Below, in pieces: positions 1 through 7,728 of a stretch of 52,213 nt of DNA (positions are counted from its first letter, which is position 1; each line of letters starts with the position of its first letter). Source of the stretch: Amaricoccus sp. (lineage in GTDB: Bacteria > Pseudomonadota > Alphaproteobacteria > Rhodobacterales > Rhodobacteraceae); contig NZ_JAGOID010000010.1 in the NCBI RefSeq assembly GCF_017995835.1, positions 1-52,213 on the forward strand. Reading direction: 5' to 3'. Made by a program: the position numbers and the translations under genes. The notes below the pieces were generated by a model. It worked only from the letters and a program-made list of their open reading frames with translations, was not told where the DNA came from and did no database searches.

Positions 1-341
1 GAGATGACGAGATAGGGCTCGTTCGTGTCCATCATGTTCAGCGTCGCCGCCAGGATGTCCACGTTGCGCGGGTCGTACTTCTTCACCTCGTTCTGACGCC
101 AGTCGCGCATGAAGAACGAGATTTCGGTGATCGCCTCGGGAATGTAGCGGCCGTTGGCGAAATAGACCGTGTCGACCGACTCGCCGGTGCGCTGGCTGTA
201 CATGCGGACGCGGCGGACGTCGCCGGCGCCGCGCAGGAGACCGGGCGCCCGCGCATAGACCGGCGCCGCGGCGATGGCGGCGATGCCCGCGAAAGCGCCC
301 AGCAGCGCCCTGCGGGACGGTCGAAAATCATCCGTTGTCAT
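1..341 (-). CDS. DUF882 (YcbK-like) envelope protein, 3' end cut by window edge
   Basis: The first 113 codons are present; the C-terminal part lies beyond base 1. The N-terminus carries SRRALLG followed by a hydrophobic alanine-rich stretch (about residues 9-30), which resembles a twin-arginine signal, so export is likely. The following region (RMYSQRTGE, then a YFANGRYIPEA block and FFMRDWRQNEV) matches the start of the DUF882/peptidase M15-like fold of E. coli YcbK, a peptidoglycan-associated family. The metal ligands would be in the missing part. It is divergent from the L,D-transpeptidase at 597, and this pairing supports a murein role. Start chosen at the ATG that gives the Tat-like leader. 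Function beyond cell wall metabolism is inferred. Confidence 0.8.
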   Translation of the reverse strand, partial: MTTDDFRPSRRALLGAFAGIAAIAAAPVYARAPGLLRGAGDVRRVRMYSQRTGESVDTVYFANGRYIPEAITEISFFMRDWRQNEVKKYDPRNVDILAATLNMMDTNEPYLVI

Positions 342-531
342 GGTGTCACTGCCTCGATGTCTGCCCGTGGGACGTCATTGGACGCGTCCCTGCGATCTGC
401 TTGCCACAGCCCGTGAGTCGCGCCAAGCAGACCGTGCGCAATTGTCCGCGAATAGGCGAATTTTTGCCGACAACCGATTGTTAACCGGGACGGGGTTGCG
501 CTCGGGGGTTGACAAGCGGGAGCGCTTCGAC

Positions 532-560
532 TTGCCGGGATCGGCCGTCCGCGCTAGGCT
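532..560 (+). promoter_or_regulatory. Candidate sigma-70 promoter for the L,D-transpeptidase
   Basis: TTGCCG (532-537) and TAGGCT (555-560) are separated by 17 bases and lie 36 bases before the ATG at 597. A consensus TTGACA also occurs at 509-514 but has no good -10 at the right distance. Prediction by eye only. Confidence 0.35.
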
Positions 561-596
561 TCCCCGCAAACGAGCAGAAAAAGAACCGAGGCAGGC

Positions 597-2234
597 ATGA
601 CCAGATGCGACCTTTGCGGCGTCTCCGCCATCGTGCTCGCGGGCGCGCTCGCAGCGCTTCCCGTCGGCGCGACGGAGACCCTCGTTCCCGCCGCGGCGCC
701 GGCCGTCGTCGGCGCGCCGGCCGCCCCGGCTCCGAGTCCGTTCCGCGCCGGTCTGGAGCGGGCGACGGCCCCGCTCGACGAGGCGGAGCGCGCGGCGATC
801 CTGTCCTTCTACGCCGCCCGTGGCGACGCGCCGTTCTGGGCCGAGCCGGGCGCCGCGCGGCTCGGCGCGCTCGAAGCGGCCATCGCCGCGACGGCGGCGC
901 ACGGCCTGCCGCCCGCGCGCTACGTCCTCGCCGCGCCCGCCGACCCGGCCGGGGCCGAGGTGGCGGCGATGCGGTCCTGGCTGGCGTTGGGGCGCGATCT
1001 CTCCTCCGGCGCGCTGAACCCGTCGAAGGCGGATCCGGAGATCGAGACCCGGCCGCGCCGGCCCGCGCCGGCCGTGCTGCTCGGCCTGCTCGCCGGCGGC
1101 GACGTGGCCGCCGCCGCGGCCGCGCTGCCGCCGCAGGGTCCGGGCTACGCGGCGCTCCTCGCCGAGAAGGCGAGGCTCGATGCCCAGCGCGGCGCCGACT
1201 GGGGGCCGGAGGCCCCCGCCGGCCCGACGCTGCGGCTTGGCGACAGCGGGCCGCGGGTGGCGGCGCTGCGCGCCCGCCTCGCGGCCCGTGGCCATGCGGC
1301 GACGCCGGCCCCGACCGATCCCGCCATGTTCGACGCCGGGCTCGGGGCGGCGCTCGCCGCCTTCCAGGCCGAGGCCGGGCTGGAGGCCGACGGGCTCGCC
1401 GGCAAGCGCACCATCGCCGCGGTGAACGCCGGCCCCGAGGACGCGCTCGAGGCGGTGATGGTCAACCTCGAGCGGGCGCGCTGGACCAACGGCGTCTTCG
1501 AGGACCGATACATCTACGTCAACATCCCGGCCTATGCGCTGCGGATGGTCGAGGACGGGCGCACCGTCTTCGAGACCCGCGTCGTCGTCGGCAAGGCGGA
1601 CGACACCCGGACGCCGGAATTCTCCGGGAGCATGACCTATCTCGTGGTCAATCCGACGTGGCACGTCCCCGACAGCATCGCCCAGCGCGTCTACCTGCCG
1701 AAGCTGAAGGCGAACCCGAACACGCTCGCCAACTCCAACATGCGCATCTTCACCCGGTCCGGGACCGAGATCGACCCGGGCCTCGTCGACTTCACCCAGT
1801 TCGCCCAGGGAAACTTCCCGTTCCGCATCAAGCAGAACCCGTCGGACGCGAACGCGCTCGGGAAGGTGAAGTTCATGTTCCCGAACCGGCACTCGATCTA
1901 CCTGCACGACACGCCGCACCGCGAGCTCTTCGCCAAGGCCGAGCGGGCGCTTTCCAACGGCTGCGTCCGCGTCGAGGACCCCGAGCGCCTCGCCGGGCTC
2001 CTCCTCGCCGGGCAGGTCGACCAGCCCGAGGCGGCCTTCGACGGCTGGGTGGCGGCGAAGGGCGAGCGGACGGTGAACCTCGCCCGCCCGATCCCCGTGC
2101 ATATCGACTACCGGACGGTGTTCCTCGACCATTCCGGCGTGCTCCAGCGGCGCTTCGACGTCTACGGCCGCGACGCGGCGGTATGGCAGGCGCTCGAAGC
2201 GATCGGGGTGTCATTGCCGGCTGCGGAGGGGTGA
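597..2234 (+). CDS. Murein L,D-transpeptidase, YcbB/LdtD family
   Basis: This 545-aa protein begins with a signal peptide (about residues 1-26) and an Ala/Pro-rich linker. A putative peptidoglycan-binding helical domain lies near residues 205-290 and the YkuD catalytic domain near 300-480. The catalytic motif is visible as SNGCVR with the nucleophile at Cys456, preceded by the conserved HDTPHRELF block. Such enzymes form 3-3 cross-links or attach lipoproteins to peptidoglycan in the periplasm, using tetrapeptide stems. Length and domain order match YcbB rather than the short ErfK/YbiS proteins. GAGG lies at a normal distance before the ATG. The divergent DUF882 gene is a plausible functional partner. 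Confidence 0.88.
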   Translation: MTRCDLCGVSAIVLAGALAALPVGATETLVPAAAPAVVGAPAAPAPSPFRAGLERATAPLDEAERAAILSFYAARGDAPFWAEPGAARLGALEAAIAATAAHGLPPARYVLAAPADPAGAEVAAMRSWLALGRDLSSGALNPSKADPEIETRPRRPAPAVLLGLLAGGDVAAAAAALPPQGPGYAALLAEKARLDAQRGADWGPEAPAGPTLRLGDSGPRVAALRARLAARGHAATPAPTDPAMFDAGLGAALAAFQAEAGLEADGLAGKRTIAAVNAGPEDALEAVMVNLERARWTNGVFEDRYIYVNIPAYALRMVEDGRTVFETRVVVGKADDTRTPEFSGSMTYLVVNPTWHVPDSIAQRVYLPKLKANPNTLANSNMRIFTRSGTEIDPGLVDFTQFAQGNFPFRIKQNPSDANALGKVKFMFPNRHSIYLHDTPHRELFAKAERALSNGCVRVEDPERLAGLLLAGQVDQPEAAFDGWVAAKGERTVNLARPIPVHIDYRTVFLDHSGVLQRRFDVYGRDAAVWQALEAIGVSLPAAEG

Positions 2235-2279
2235 GGCTTCCGCTATAGCGGGGACATCCCGCCGCGAAGGAGCCCGCCC

Positions 2280-3323
2280 ATGATCTCACTGACCGATCTC
2301 GCCGCGGCGCTCGGGGGCGAGGCCGTGGGGCGCGGCGACATCCCGCTCGCCGGCGCCGCCGAACCCGCGAGCGCCGGCCCGGACCAGATCGCGCTGGCGA
2401 TGGACCCGGCGTTCGCGGCGCGGCTCGGCGAGGGGCGGGCGCGGGCGGCGATCCTGCGCCCCGACGCGGACTGGCGGGCGCTCGGGCTCAAGGGCGCCAT
2501 CCTCGCGCCGCGGCCGCGCTACGTGCTCGCCGGGGTGACGCGGGTGTTCGAGCGGGCGCCGGAGATCGCCGAGGGCGTGCATCCGACCGCGCTGATCGAT
2601 GCGACGGCCGAGATCGGGCCGGGGGCGGCGATCGGGCCCTTCGTCGTGGTGGGCGCGCGCGTCCGCATCGGGGCGCGGGCGCGGGTCGCGAGCCACGCCT
2701 CGGTGGCCGAGGACGCCGTGATCGGCGCGGACGCGCTCGTGATGCAGGGCGTCCGCATCGGGGCGCGGGTGCGGATCGGCGACCGGTTCATCGCCCAGCC
2801 CGGCGCGGTGATCGGCGGCGACGGCTTCTCGTTCGTGACGCCGGCGCCCGGGGTGGTCGAAGAGGCGCGCGCGGGCGTGGTGACGGCGGCCGAGCGGGCG
2901 GGCTACGTGCGGATCAACTCGCTCGGCGCGGTGCGGATCGGCGACGACGTCGAGGTGGGGGCGAACGCGACGATCGACCGCGGCACGATCGCCGACACCA
3001 CGATCGGCGACGGGACCAAGGTCGACAACCTCGTCATGGTCGCCCACAACGTGCAGGTCGGCCGCGGCTGCCTGCTGTGCGGGCATACCGGGATCGCGGG
3101 CTCGGCGGTGATCGGCGACGGCTGCGTTCTGGGCGGGCGGGCCTCGATCGCCGACCATGCGGTGCTGGGGCGCAACGTGGTGATCACCGGAAACGCCGCC
3201 GTGTCGGGGCATGTGCCGGAGGGGCGGATCATGATGGGCTATCCCGGGGTGAAGCGCGACGAGTTCGTGACGATGTGGAAGGCGCTGCGCCGCCTGCCCC
3301 GGGTGCTGGCCAGGCTGGAGTAG
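2280..3323 (+). CDS. lpxD: UDP-3-O-acylglucosamine N-acyltransferase LpxD
   Basis: At 347 aa this is the usual LpxD length. The N-terminal uridine-binding domain (about residues 1-100) is followed by a left-handed beta helix of hexapeptide repeats (many I-G-x-x-A and V-x-I-G units, residues 105-310) and a C-terminal helix. The catalytic histidine is seen in NLVMVAHNVQ (His256). The enzyme adds the N-linked 3-hydroxyacyl chain from acyl-ACP in lipid A synthesis. The gene is not in the common bamA-lpxD-fabZ-lpxA block; it is followed instead by an acyl carrier protein and a ketoacyl synthase, so it may be a second copy or a relocated single copy. Confidence 0.9.
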   Translation: MISLTDLAAALGGEAVGRGDIPLAGAAEPASAGPDQIALAMDPAFAARLGEGRARAAILRPDADWRALGLKGAILAPRPRYVLAGVTRVFERAPEIAEGVHPTALIDATAEIGPGAAIGPFVVVGARVRIGARARVASHASVAEDAVIGADALVMQGVRIGARVRIGDRFIAQPGAVIGGDGFSFVTPAPGVVEEARAGVVTAAERAGYVRINSLGAVRIGDDVEVGANATIDRGTIADTTIGDGTKVDNLVMVAHNVQVGRGCLLCGHTGIAGSAVIGDGCVLGGRASIADHAVLGRNVVITGNAAVSGHVPEGRIMMGYPGVKRDEFVTMWKALRRLPRVLARLE

Positions 3324-3502
3324 CTACTGCGGCTGCGCGGCCGCGACGACCGCCTCGAGGAGCGCCCAAGGGGCCTGCCATGCGTCGGGATCGCCGTAGC
3401 GGCCACGGATGTGTCCGGGCGCCGGCGGGAAACCGCGCAGAATCCGGTTTCCAAAGCGGGCGCGAGCGGTTAAGCCGGCCGCAGGATCGGGCCGGGGGCT
3501 CA

Positions 3503-3766
3503 ATGGCGGACAGTATCGAGAACAGGATGATCGCGATTCTCGCGGAACAGGCGGTGATGCAGCCGTCCGAGATCCGTGCGGACGCGACCCTGAGCGATCT
3601 GGGCATCGACTCCCTCGGACTGGTCGAGGCGGTCTTCGCGATCGAGGAGGCGTTCGACATCCAGGTGCCGTTCAACGCCAACGAGCCGGACAAGTCCGAG
3701 TTCGACATAAGCACCGTGGCGAGCATGGTTCGGGCGGTGGAGCACCTGGTCTCGGCGCAGAAGTAA
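3503..3766 (+). CDS. Acyl carrier protein
   Basis: This 87-aa four-helix protein has the phosphopantetheine site DLGIDSLGLVEA with Ser37 as the attachment residue. Six bases separate its stop from the ketoacyl synthase start, so the two are co-translated, and lpxD lies 180 bases upstream. The third-helix region (FNANEPDKSEFDIST) differs from the housekeeping AcpP and suggests a dedicated ACP. It probably serves the neighbouring synthase for a particular acyl chain, perhaps for lipid A; this is inferred from position. The start was chosen because the ACP fold begins here; a longer upstream reading has no family support. Confidence 0.85.
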   Translation: MADSIENRMIAILAEQAVMQPSEIRADATLSDLGIDSLGLVEAVFAIEEAFDIQVPFNANEPDKSEFDISTVASMVRAVEHLVSAQK

Positions 3767-3772
3767 GTCGGG

Positions 3773-4984
3773 ATGCGACGGGTCGTCGTCACCGGCCACG
3801 GGGCCATCAGCGCGCTCGGAAGGACCGCCGCGGAGAACCGTGCGTCCATGCGCGAGGGCCGCTGCGGCATCGGGCCGCTCGAGTTCCAGGACGTCGAGCG
3901 GCTGGCGATCCAGATCGGCGGGCAGGTCGGGGGCTATCGCCCGGAGGACCATTTCGGCCGGCAGGAGCTGACGCTCTACGACCGCTTCACCCAGTTCGCG
4001 CTGCTCGCGGCGCGCGAGGCGGTGGCGGAAAGCGGGCTGGTGGTCGACGAGGCGCTGAGCGAGCGCGCGGGCGTGGTGCTCGGGACCGCCGGGGGCGGGC
4101 TCCAGACCCAGGACGAGAATTATCGGCAGGTCTACGAGGAGGGGAAGAACCGCGTCCATCCCTTCGTCGTGCCGCGGCTGATGAACAACGCCGCCGCGAG
4201 CCACGTCTCGATGACGCACAGCCTGCGCGGGCCCTGCTACACGGTGGCGACCGCCTGCGCCTCGTCGAACCACGCCATGGGGCAGGCGTTGAACCTCATC
4301 CGCGCCGGGCAGGCCGACGTCGTGCTGACGGGCGGGTCGGAGTCGATGCTGTGCTTCGGCGGCATCAAGGCCTGGGAGGGGCTGCGGGTGATGTCCCGGG
4401 ACGGCTGCCGGCCGTTCTGCGCCACCCGCAACGGCATGGTGCAGGGCGAGGGCGCGGCGGTGTTCGTCTTCGAGGAGCGCGAGCGCGCGATGGCGCGGGG
4501 CGCGCCGATCCTCGCCGAGGTGGCGGGCTTCGCCATGACCTCGGACGCCTCGGACATCGTGATGCCGAGCCAAGAGGGCGCGGAGCGCGCCATGCGCGGG
4601 GCGCTGCGCGATGCGGGGCTCAACCCCGGGGACGTCGGCTACATCAACGCCCACGGCACCGGCACCACGGCCAACGACCGGACCGAATGCGCCGCGGTGC
4701 GGCAGGTGTTCGGCGCCCATGCCGACCGGCTGATGATCTCGTCGACCAAGTCGATGCACGGGCATCTGATCGGCGGCACCGGCGCGGTGGAGCTGATCGC
4801 CTGCCTGATGGCGCTGGACGAGGGGGTGATCGCGCCCACGATCGGCTGGCGCGAGCGCGACCCGGACTGCGATCTCGACGTGGTCCCCAACGAGGCCCGG
4901 CAGGTCCGGCCGCGCGCCGTGATGACCAACGCCTTCGCCTTCGGCGGCCTCAACGCCGTGCTGACGCTCCGGGCTCCCGACTAG
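3773..4984 (+). CDS. Beta-ketoacyl-ACP synthase, FabF-like
   Basis: This 403-aa thiolase-fold condensing enzyme has the KAS II-type Cys-His-His triad: Cys162 in TACASS, His294 in NAHGTGT and His329 in KSMHGHL. The C-terminal NAFAFGGLNAVL block is also standard. It elongates acyl-ACP with malonyl-ACP. It follows its own ACP by six bases, which argues for a specialised elongation unit rather than the main fabF of the fab operon. A GC-rich hairpin at 5004-5034 separates it from the convergent IalB gene. Whether it supplies lipid A acyl chains, as the lpxD neighbour suggests, is inference. Confidence 0.87.
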   Translation: MRRVVVTGHGAISALGRTAAENRASMREGRCGIGPLEFQDVERLAIQIGGQVGGYRPEDHFGRQELTLYDRFTQFALLAAREAVAESGLVVDEALSERAGVVLGTAGGGLQTQDENYRQVYEEGKNRVHPFVVPRLMNNAAASHVSMTHSLRGPCYTVATACASSNHAMGQALNLIRAGQADVVLTGGSESMLCFGGIKAWEGLRVMSRDGCRPFCATRNGMVQGEGAAVFVFEERERAMARGAPILAEVAGFAMTSDASDIVMPSQEGAERAMRGALRDAGLNPGDVGYINAHGTGTTANDRTECAAVRQVFGAHADRLMISSTKSMHGHLIGGTGAVELIACLMALDEGVIAPTIGWRERDPDCDLDVVPNEARQVRPRAVMTNAFAFGGLNAVLTLRAPD

Positions 4985-5003
4985 CGGCAACCTCGCGCCG
5001 GGC

Positions 5004-5034
5004 GGACGGGCGGCGGCGTGGCCGCCGCCCGTCC
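5004..5034. terminator. GC-rich hairpin between convergent genes
   Basis: A perfect 14-bp inverted repeat (5004-5017 and 5021-5034) with a 3-base GTG loop sits in the 54-base gap between the ketoacyl synthase stop and the IalB stop. There is no T-run on either side, so it is a terminator-like or mRNA-end hairpin rather than a textbook intrinsic terminator. Confidence 0.55.
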
Positions 5035-5038
5035 GGGT

Positions 5039-5731
5039 CTACTGGTTCGGAGTCGCTGGCGTCGCCGGCGCGGCAGGCGCAGCGGGAGCGGCAGGCACGA
5101 CCAGGGCGTCATAGGCGGCGGTGAAGCCCGAGAGCGACAGCGTGAGTTCGACCGGAACCTGCGGGTTCGCGATCGAGGTCACGATCATCTTCACCGTCTG
5201 GCCGCGCTTCATCGCGGCGACGTCGGGCTCGCGCAGGCCGAGGCGGACGACGCAGCCCTCCTGCACGCACCACTCGAACGGCAGGACGGCCGCCTGCGCC
5301 GTGTCGATCTGGAAGCTCAACCCCGATGGGAGCAGCGTCCCGAGCGGCGTGTTGAAGATCATCAGCGCCTGCGCGTCGGCGCCGGCCGGCAGCTTGAGCA
5401 CCCGCGCCAGAACGACCGGGTTCTTGGTGTTGTCGAGCGCGACCTGCTGCATCTCGCAGTTCTTGGTGCCCGTGACGCATCCGAGCTCCCAGTCGCCGTG
5501 CTTGGTCACCTCGATCTGCGGCTGGGGCGGCGCAACGGGCGCTGCCGGGGCAGCGGGCTGCGCCGGTGCGGCCGCGGGCGCGGCCTCGGCCGGGGCCGCC
5601 GGAGCGTCGGCCGCCGGCGCCTCGGCCGGCGCGGGCGCTGCCGGCGCCGCAGCGTCCTGGGCGAAGCACGGCGCGGCGATCGCAAAGCCGACCGCGGCGG
5701 TTGTCATGAGGAGAGTGCGCAAGGGGGTCAT
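5039..5731 (-). CDS. Invasion-associated locus B (IalB) family secreted protein
   Basis: The 230-aa product starts with a clear signal peptide ending near CFAQDA. A ~45-residue Ala/Pro-rich linker follows, then the IalB domain. Family features visible are HGDWELGC, paired cysteines (CVTGTKNC and WCVQEGCV) and a C-terminal beta-rich part. The last 20 residues return to Ala/Pro low complexity. IalB was named in Bartonella, but free-living alphaproteobacteria carry many copies with unclear periplasmic roles. The ATG at 5731 was preferred over one 45 bases upstream because it opens directly into the signal peptide. Its leader contains a terminator-like hairpin at 5827-5854. Confidence 0.82.
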   Translation of the reverse strand: MTPLRTLLMTTAAVGFAIAAPCFAQDAAAPAAPAPAEAPAADAPAAPAEAAPAAAPAQPAAPAAPVAPPQPQIEVTKHGDWELGCVTGTKNCEMQQVALDNTKNPVVLARVLKLPAGADAQALMIFNTPLGTLLPSGLSFQIDTAQAAVLPFEWCVQEGCVVRLGLREPDVAAMKRGQTVKMIVTSIANPQVPVELTLSLSGFTAAYDALVVPAAPAAPAAPATPATPNQ

Positions 5732-5826
5732 ATTCTGCTCGATTTGCCTCGGGGTCGACGCGAGGGCGCTTGCCACTCTTGGCGAGGGCTGTCAACGTCG
5801 GCGGCAGGGTGGAGCGCGGACAAGTG

Positions 5827-5854
5827 AAAAGGACGCCCCGAAGAGCGCCCTTTT
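5827..5854 (-). terminator. Intrinsic terminator with UUCG tetraloop
   Basis: Read on the minus strand, the stem arms (5850-5843 and 5838-5831) close on a C(UUCG)G loop and are followed by four U residues (5830-5827). The stem also has a T-run on the plus side, so it may act in both directions. It lies about 100 bases upstream of the IalB start and about 65 bases downstream of the promoter at 5902-5930, so it ends either a short RNA or an attenuated IalB leader. Confidence 0.6.
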
Positions 5855-5901
5855 CCTCGCTTGTGCGATTTTCCCTGTCGGACTGGCCGAGCCGTGCGCG
5901 A

Positions 5902-5930
5902 AAACTACGCCGGATGAGAAACAGCGTCAA
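5902..5930 (-). promoter_or_regulatory. Minus-strand sigma-70 promoter
   Basis: On the minus strand TTGACG (5930-5925) and TAGTTT (5907-5902) are separated by exactly 17 bases. Predicted transcription start is near 5895. The downstream gene is the IalB-family gene (start 5731), but the terminator at 5827-5850 lies between. Confidence 0.5.
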
Positions 5931-5944
5931 GCGCAGCGGGCAAG

Positions 5945-5958
5945 TTGTGATATCACAA
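5945..5958. promoter_or_regulatory. Perfect 14-bp palindrome, probable operator
   Basis: TTGTGATATCACAA is a perfect palindrome centred about 21 bases upstream of the -35 box at 5925-5930. It has TGTGA/TCACA half-sites like CRP/FNR operators, but the spacer is two bases instead of six, so a GntR-type or other dimeric regulator is more likely. AT-rich against its surroundings. Confidence 0.45.
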
Positions 5959-5968
5959 TCATGAATAG

Positions 5969-5999
5969 AAAAATGGCCGCGGAGCATGCTCCGCGGCCA
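5969..5999 (-). terminator. Strong minus-strand intrinsic terminator
   Basis: A 26-base perfect palindrome (5974-5999) folds into an 11-bp stem with a CAUG loop and is followed on the minus strand by five U residues (5973-5969). No minus-strand protein gene lies immediately upstream; the region to the right (6000-6123) is non-coding. It therefore probably ends a small RNA. The minus strand just before the hairpin carries a C/U-rich stretch (UUCCUCCCUGUU) complementary to Shine-Dalgarno sequences. Confidence 0.6.
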
Positions 6000-6053
6000 G
6001 TCCAACAGGGAGGAAGTCGCCTCGCCCTGCGCCGTCGATGCCGCGGGACGCGA

Positions 6054-6081
6054 TTGAACTCTAGGGAACATCCGTTAATAA
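6054..6081 (+). promoter_or_regulatory. Candidate promoter for the HerA-like ATPase gene
   Basis: TTGAAC (6054-6059) and TAATAA (6076-6081) are separated by 16 bases. The ATG at 6124 lies 42 bases beyond, with GAGGGGACGG as ribosome binding site. By eye only. Confidence 0.4.
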
Positions 6082-6123
6082 CCGGTTCGAACAAATCGTG
6101 ACTTTCAGTCGAGGGGACGGCAG

Positions 6124-7671
6124 ATGACCGACGGCGCGATCTTCGTGGGCGGCGCGGGCGAGGGCTATGCAGAGGCCCGCGAGATGCTGCTGCGCTACGC
6201 CAACCGCCACGGGCTCGTCGCCGGCGCCACCGGCACCGGCAAGACCGTGACCCTTCAGTCTCTCGTCGAGGGCCTGTCCGCCGCCGGCGTGCCGGTCTTC
6301 GTCGCCGACGTGAAGGGCGACGTCTCCGGCCTTTCCCGGCCCGGCGACCCCGCCGGCAAGGCCCATGAGGCGCTCGAGGCGCGCGCCCGGCAGATCGGCT
6401 TCCAGCCCTATGCCTACGAGGGATTCCCCTGCGTGTTCTGGGACCTCTTCGGCGATAAGGGGCACCCGGTCCGCGCGACCGTCGCCGAGATGGGCCCGCT
6501 GATGCTTGCCCGTATGCTCGAACTCACCGAGGCGCAGGAGGGCGTGCTCAACGTCGCCTTCCGCATCGCCGACGAGCAGGGCCTCGCGCTTCTCGATCTC
6601 TCCGACCTTCAGGCGATGCTGGTCTGGCTGGCCGGGAACGCCAGGGAGATCGGCACGACCTACGGCAACGTCGCGCCCGCGACCGTCGGCGCCATCCAGC
6701 GCGCGCTCCTTGTCCTCGAGAACCAGGGCGCGGCCAGTTTCCTCGGCGAGCCGGCGCTCCGGCTGTCCGACATGATCGCCGTCGATGCGGACGGGCGCGG
6801 ACGGGTCAACGTCCTGATGGCCGACAGGCTCATCCAGGCCCCGCGGCTCTACGCGATGTTCCTGCTCTGGCTGCTGTCGGAGCTGTTCGAGGAGCTGCCG
6901 GAGGTGGGCGACCCGGACAAGCCGGTCTTCGTGTTCTTCTTCGACGAGGCGCATCTTCTCTTCGACGGCGCCTCCAGGGCGCTGGTCGACAAGGTGGCGC
7001 AGGTGGTGCGGCTGATCCGGTCCAAGGGCGTCGGCGTCTACTTCGTCACCCAGAACCCCGACGACGTCCCCGGCGTGGTGCTCGGCCAGCTCGGCAATCG
7101 CATCCAGCACGCGCTGCGCGCCTATACGCCACGCGAAGCCAAGGCGCTCAAGGCCGCGGCCGAGACGTTCCGGCCGAACCCCGCCTTCGACACCGAGACG
7201 GCGATCCGCGAGGTGGGAACCGGCGAGGCCGTGGTCTCGCTGCTCGAGGCCAAGGGCGTGCCGGCGGTGGTCAGCCGGGTTCTGATCCGCCCGCCCTGCT
7301 CGCGGCTGGGACCGATCACCGAGGCGGAGCGCGCCGAGAGCCTCCGGGCCTCGCCTGTCGCCGGCGTCTACGACACGCCCCTTGACCGCGAGTCGGCCCG
7401 CGAGATCCTGTCCGCGCGCGCCGACAAGGCGGCGGGCGACGCGGCGCTGGCCGAGAAGATGCTCGCCGACGCCGCGGCGCGCGAGGCGGCGGAGAAGGAG
7501 TTCGCCCGCGCCCGCCGCTACGAGTCCGGCGATCCCGCGCCGCGTCGGCGGACTCGGGCCGATCCCGGCCTCGCCGAGACGATCACCAAGACCGTCGTGC
7601 GCCAACTGGGCACCCGCCAGGGCCAGGCGATGGTTCGCGGGATCCTCGGCGGGCTGTTCCGCGGCCGCTGA
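6124..7671 (+). CDS. HerA/VirB4-like P-loop ATPase, DUF853 (YjgR) family
   Basis: This 515-aa protein has a Walker A motif GATGTGKT at residues 34-41 and a Walker B strand [12 protein letters not shown] near residues 268-279. A sensor-like segment [11 protein letters not shown] and the arginine-rich [16 protein letters not shown] region follow. The C-terminal 100 residues are charged and helical. Family members are hexameric DNA- or protein-translocating ATPases related to HerA; the physiological role of the YjgR branch is not established. The gene stands alone with its own promoter region and a hairpin after it. No nuclease partner (NurA/Sir2) is next to it. Confidence 0.85.
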   Translation: MTDGAIFVGGAGEGYAEAREMLLRYANRHGLVAGATGTGKTVTLQSLVEGLSAAGVPVFVADVKGDVSGLSRPGDPAGKAHEALEARARQIGFQPYAYEGFPCVFWDLFGDKGHPVRATVAEMGPLMLARMLELTEAQEGVLNVAFRIADEQGLALLDLSDLQAMLVWLAGNAREIGTTYGNVAPATVGAIQRALLVLENQGAASFLGEPALRLSDMIAVDADGRGRVNVLMADRLIQAPRLYAMFLLWLLSELFEELPEVGDPDKPVFVFFFDEAHLLFDGASRALVDKVAQVVRLIRSKGVGVYFVTQNPDDVPGVVLGQLGNRIQHALRAYTPREAKALKAAAETFRPNPAFDTETAIREVGTGEAVVSLLEAKGVPAVVSRVLIRPPCSRLGPITEAERAESLRASPVAGVYDTPLDRESAREILSARADKAAGDAALAEKMLADAAAREAAEKEFARARRYESGDPAPRRRTRADPGLAETITKTVVRQLGTRQGQAMVRGILGGLFRGR

Positions 7672-7694
7672 TCGGGAGCCGCGGCCCGCGAAAG

Positions 7695-7725
7695 CGGCGT
7701 TCGCGCGACGTCGGCGGGAACGCCG
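7695..7725. terminator. Hairpin between convergent genes
   Basis: An 8-bp inverted repeat (CGGCGTTC at 7695-7702 and GAACGCCG at 7718-7725) lies between the ATPase stop at 7671 and the stop of the convergent membrane protein at 7729. No T-run is visible, so the call is weak. Confidence 0.3.
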
Positions 7726-7728
7726 GGG

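Noticed and set aside
5945-5958. Calling the TTGTGATATCACAA palindrome a CRP/FNR site
   Set aside because: The half-sites match but the spacer is 2 bases instead of 6, so the geometry is wrong for CRP/FNR; kept only as an unassigned operator.
5974-5999. Reading the 26-bp palindrome as a plus-strand terminator
   Set aside because: The plus-strand sequence after it is GTCCAACAGG with no T-run, and no plus-strand gene ends there; the U-run exists only on the minus strand.
6081-6094. GGTTCGAAC-like string resembling a tRNA T-loop
   Set aside because: No acceptor stem, D-arm or anticodon arm can be drawn around it, and it lies in the leader of the ATPase gene.
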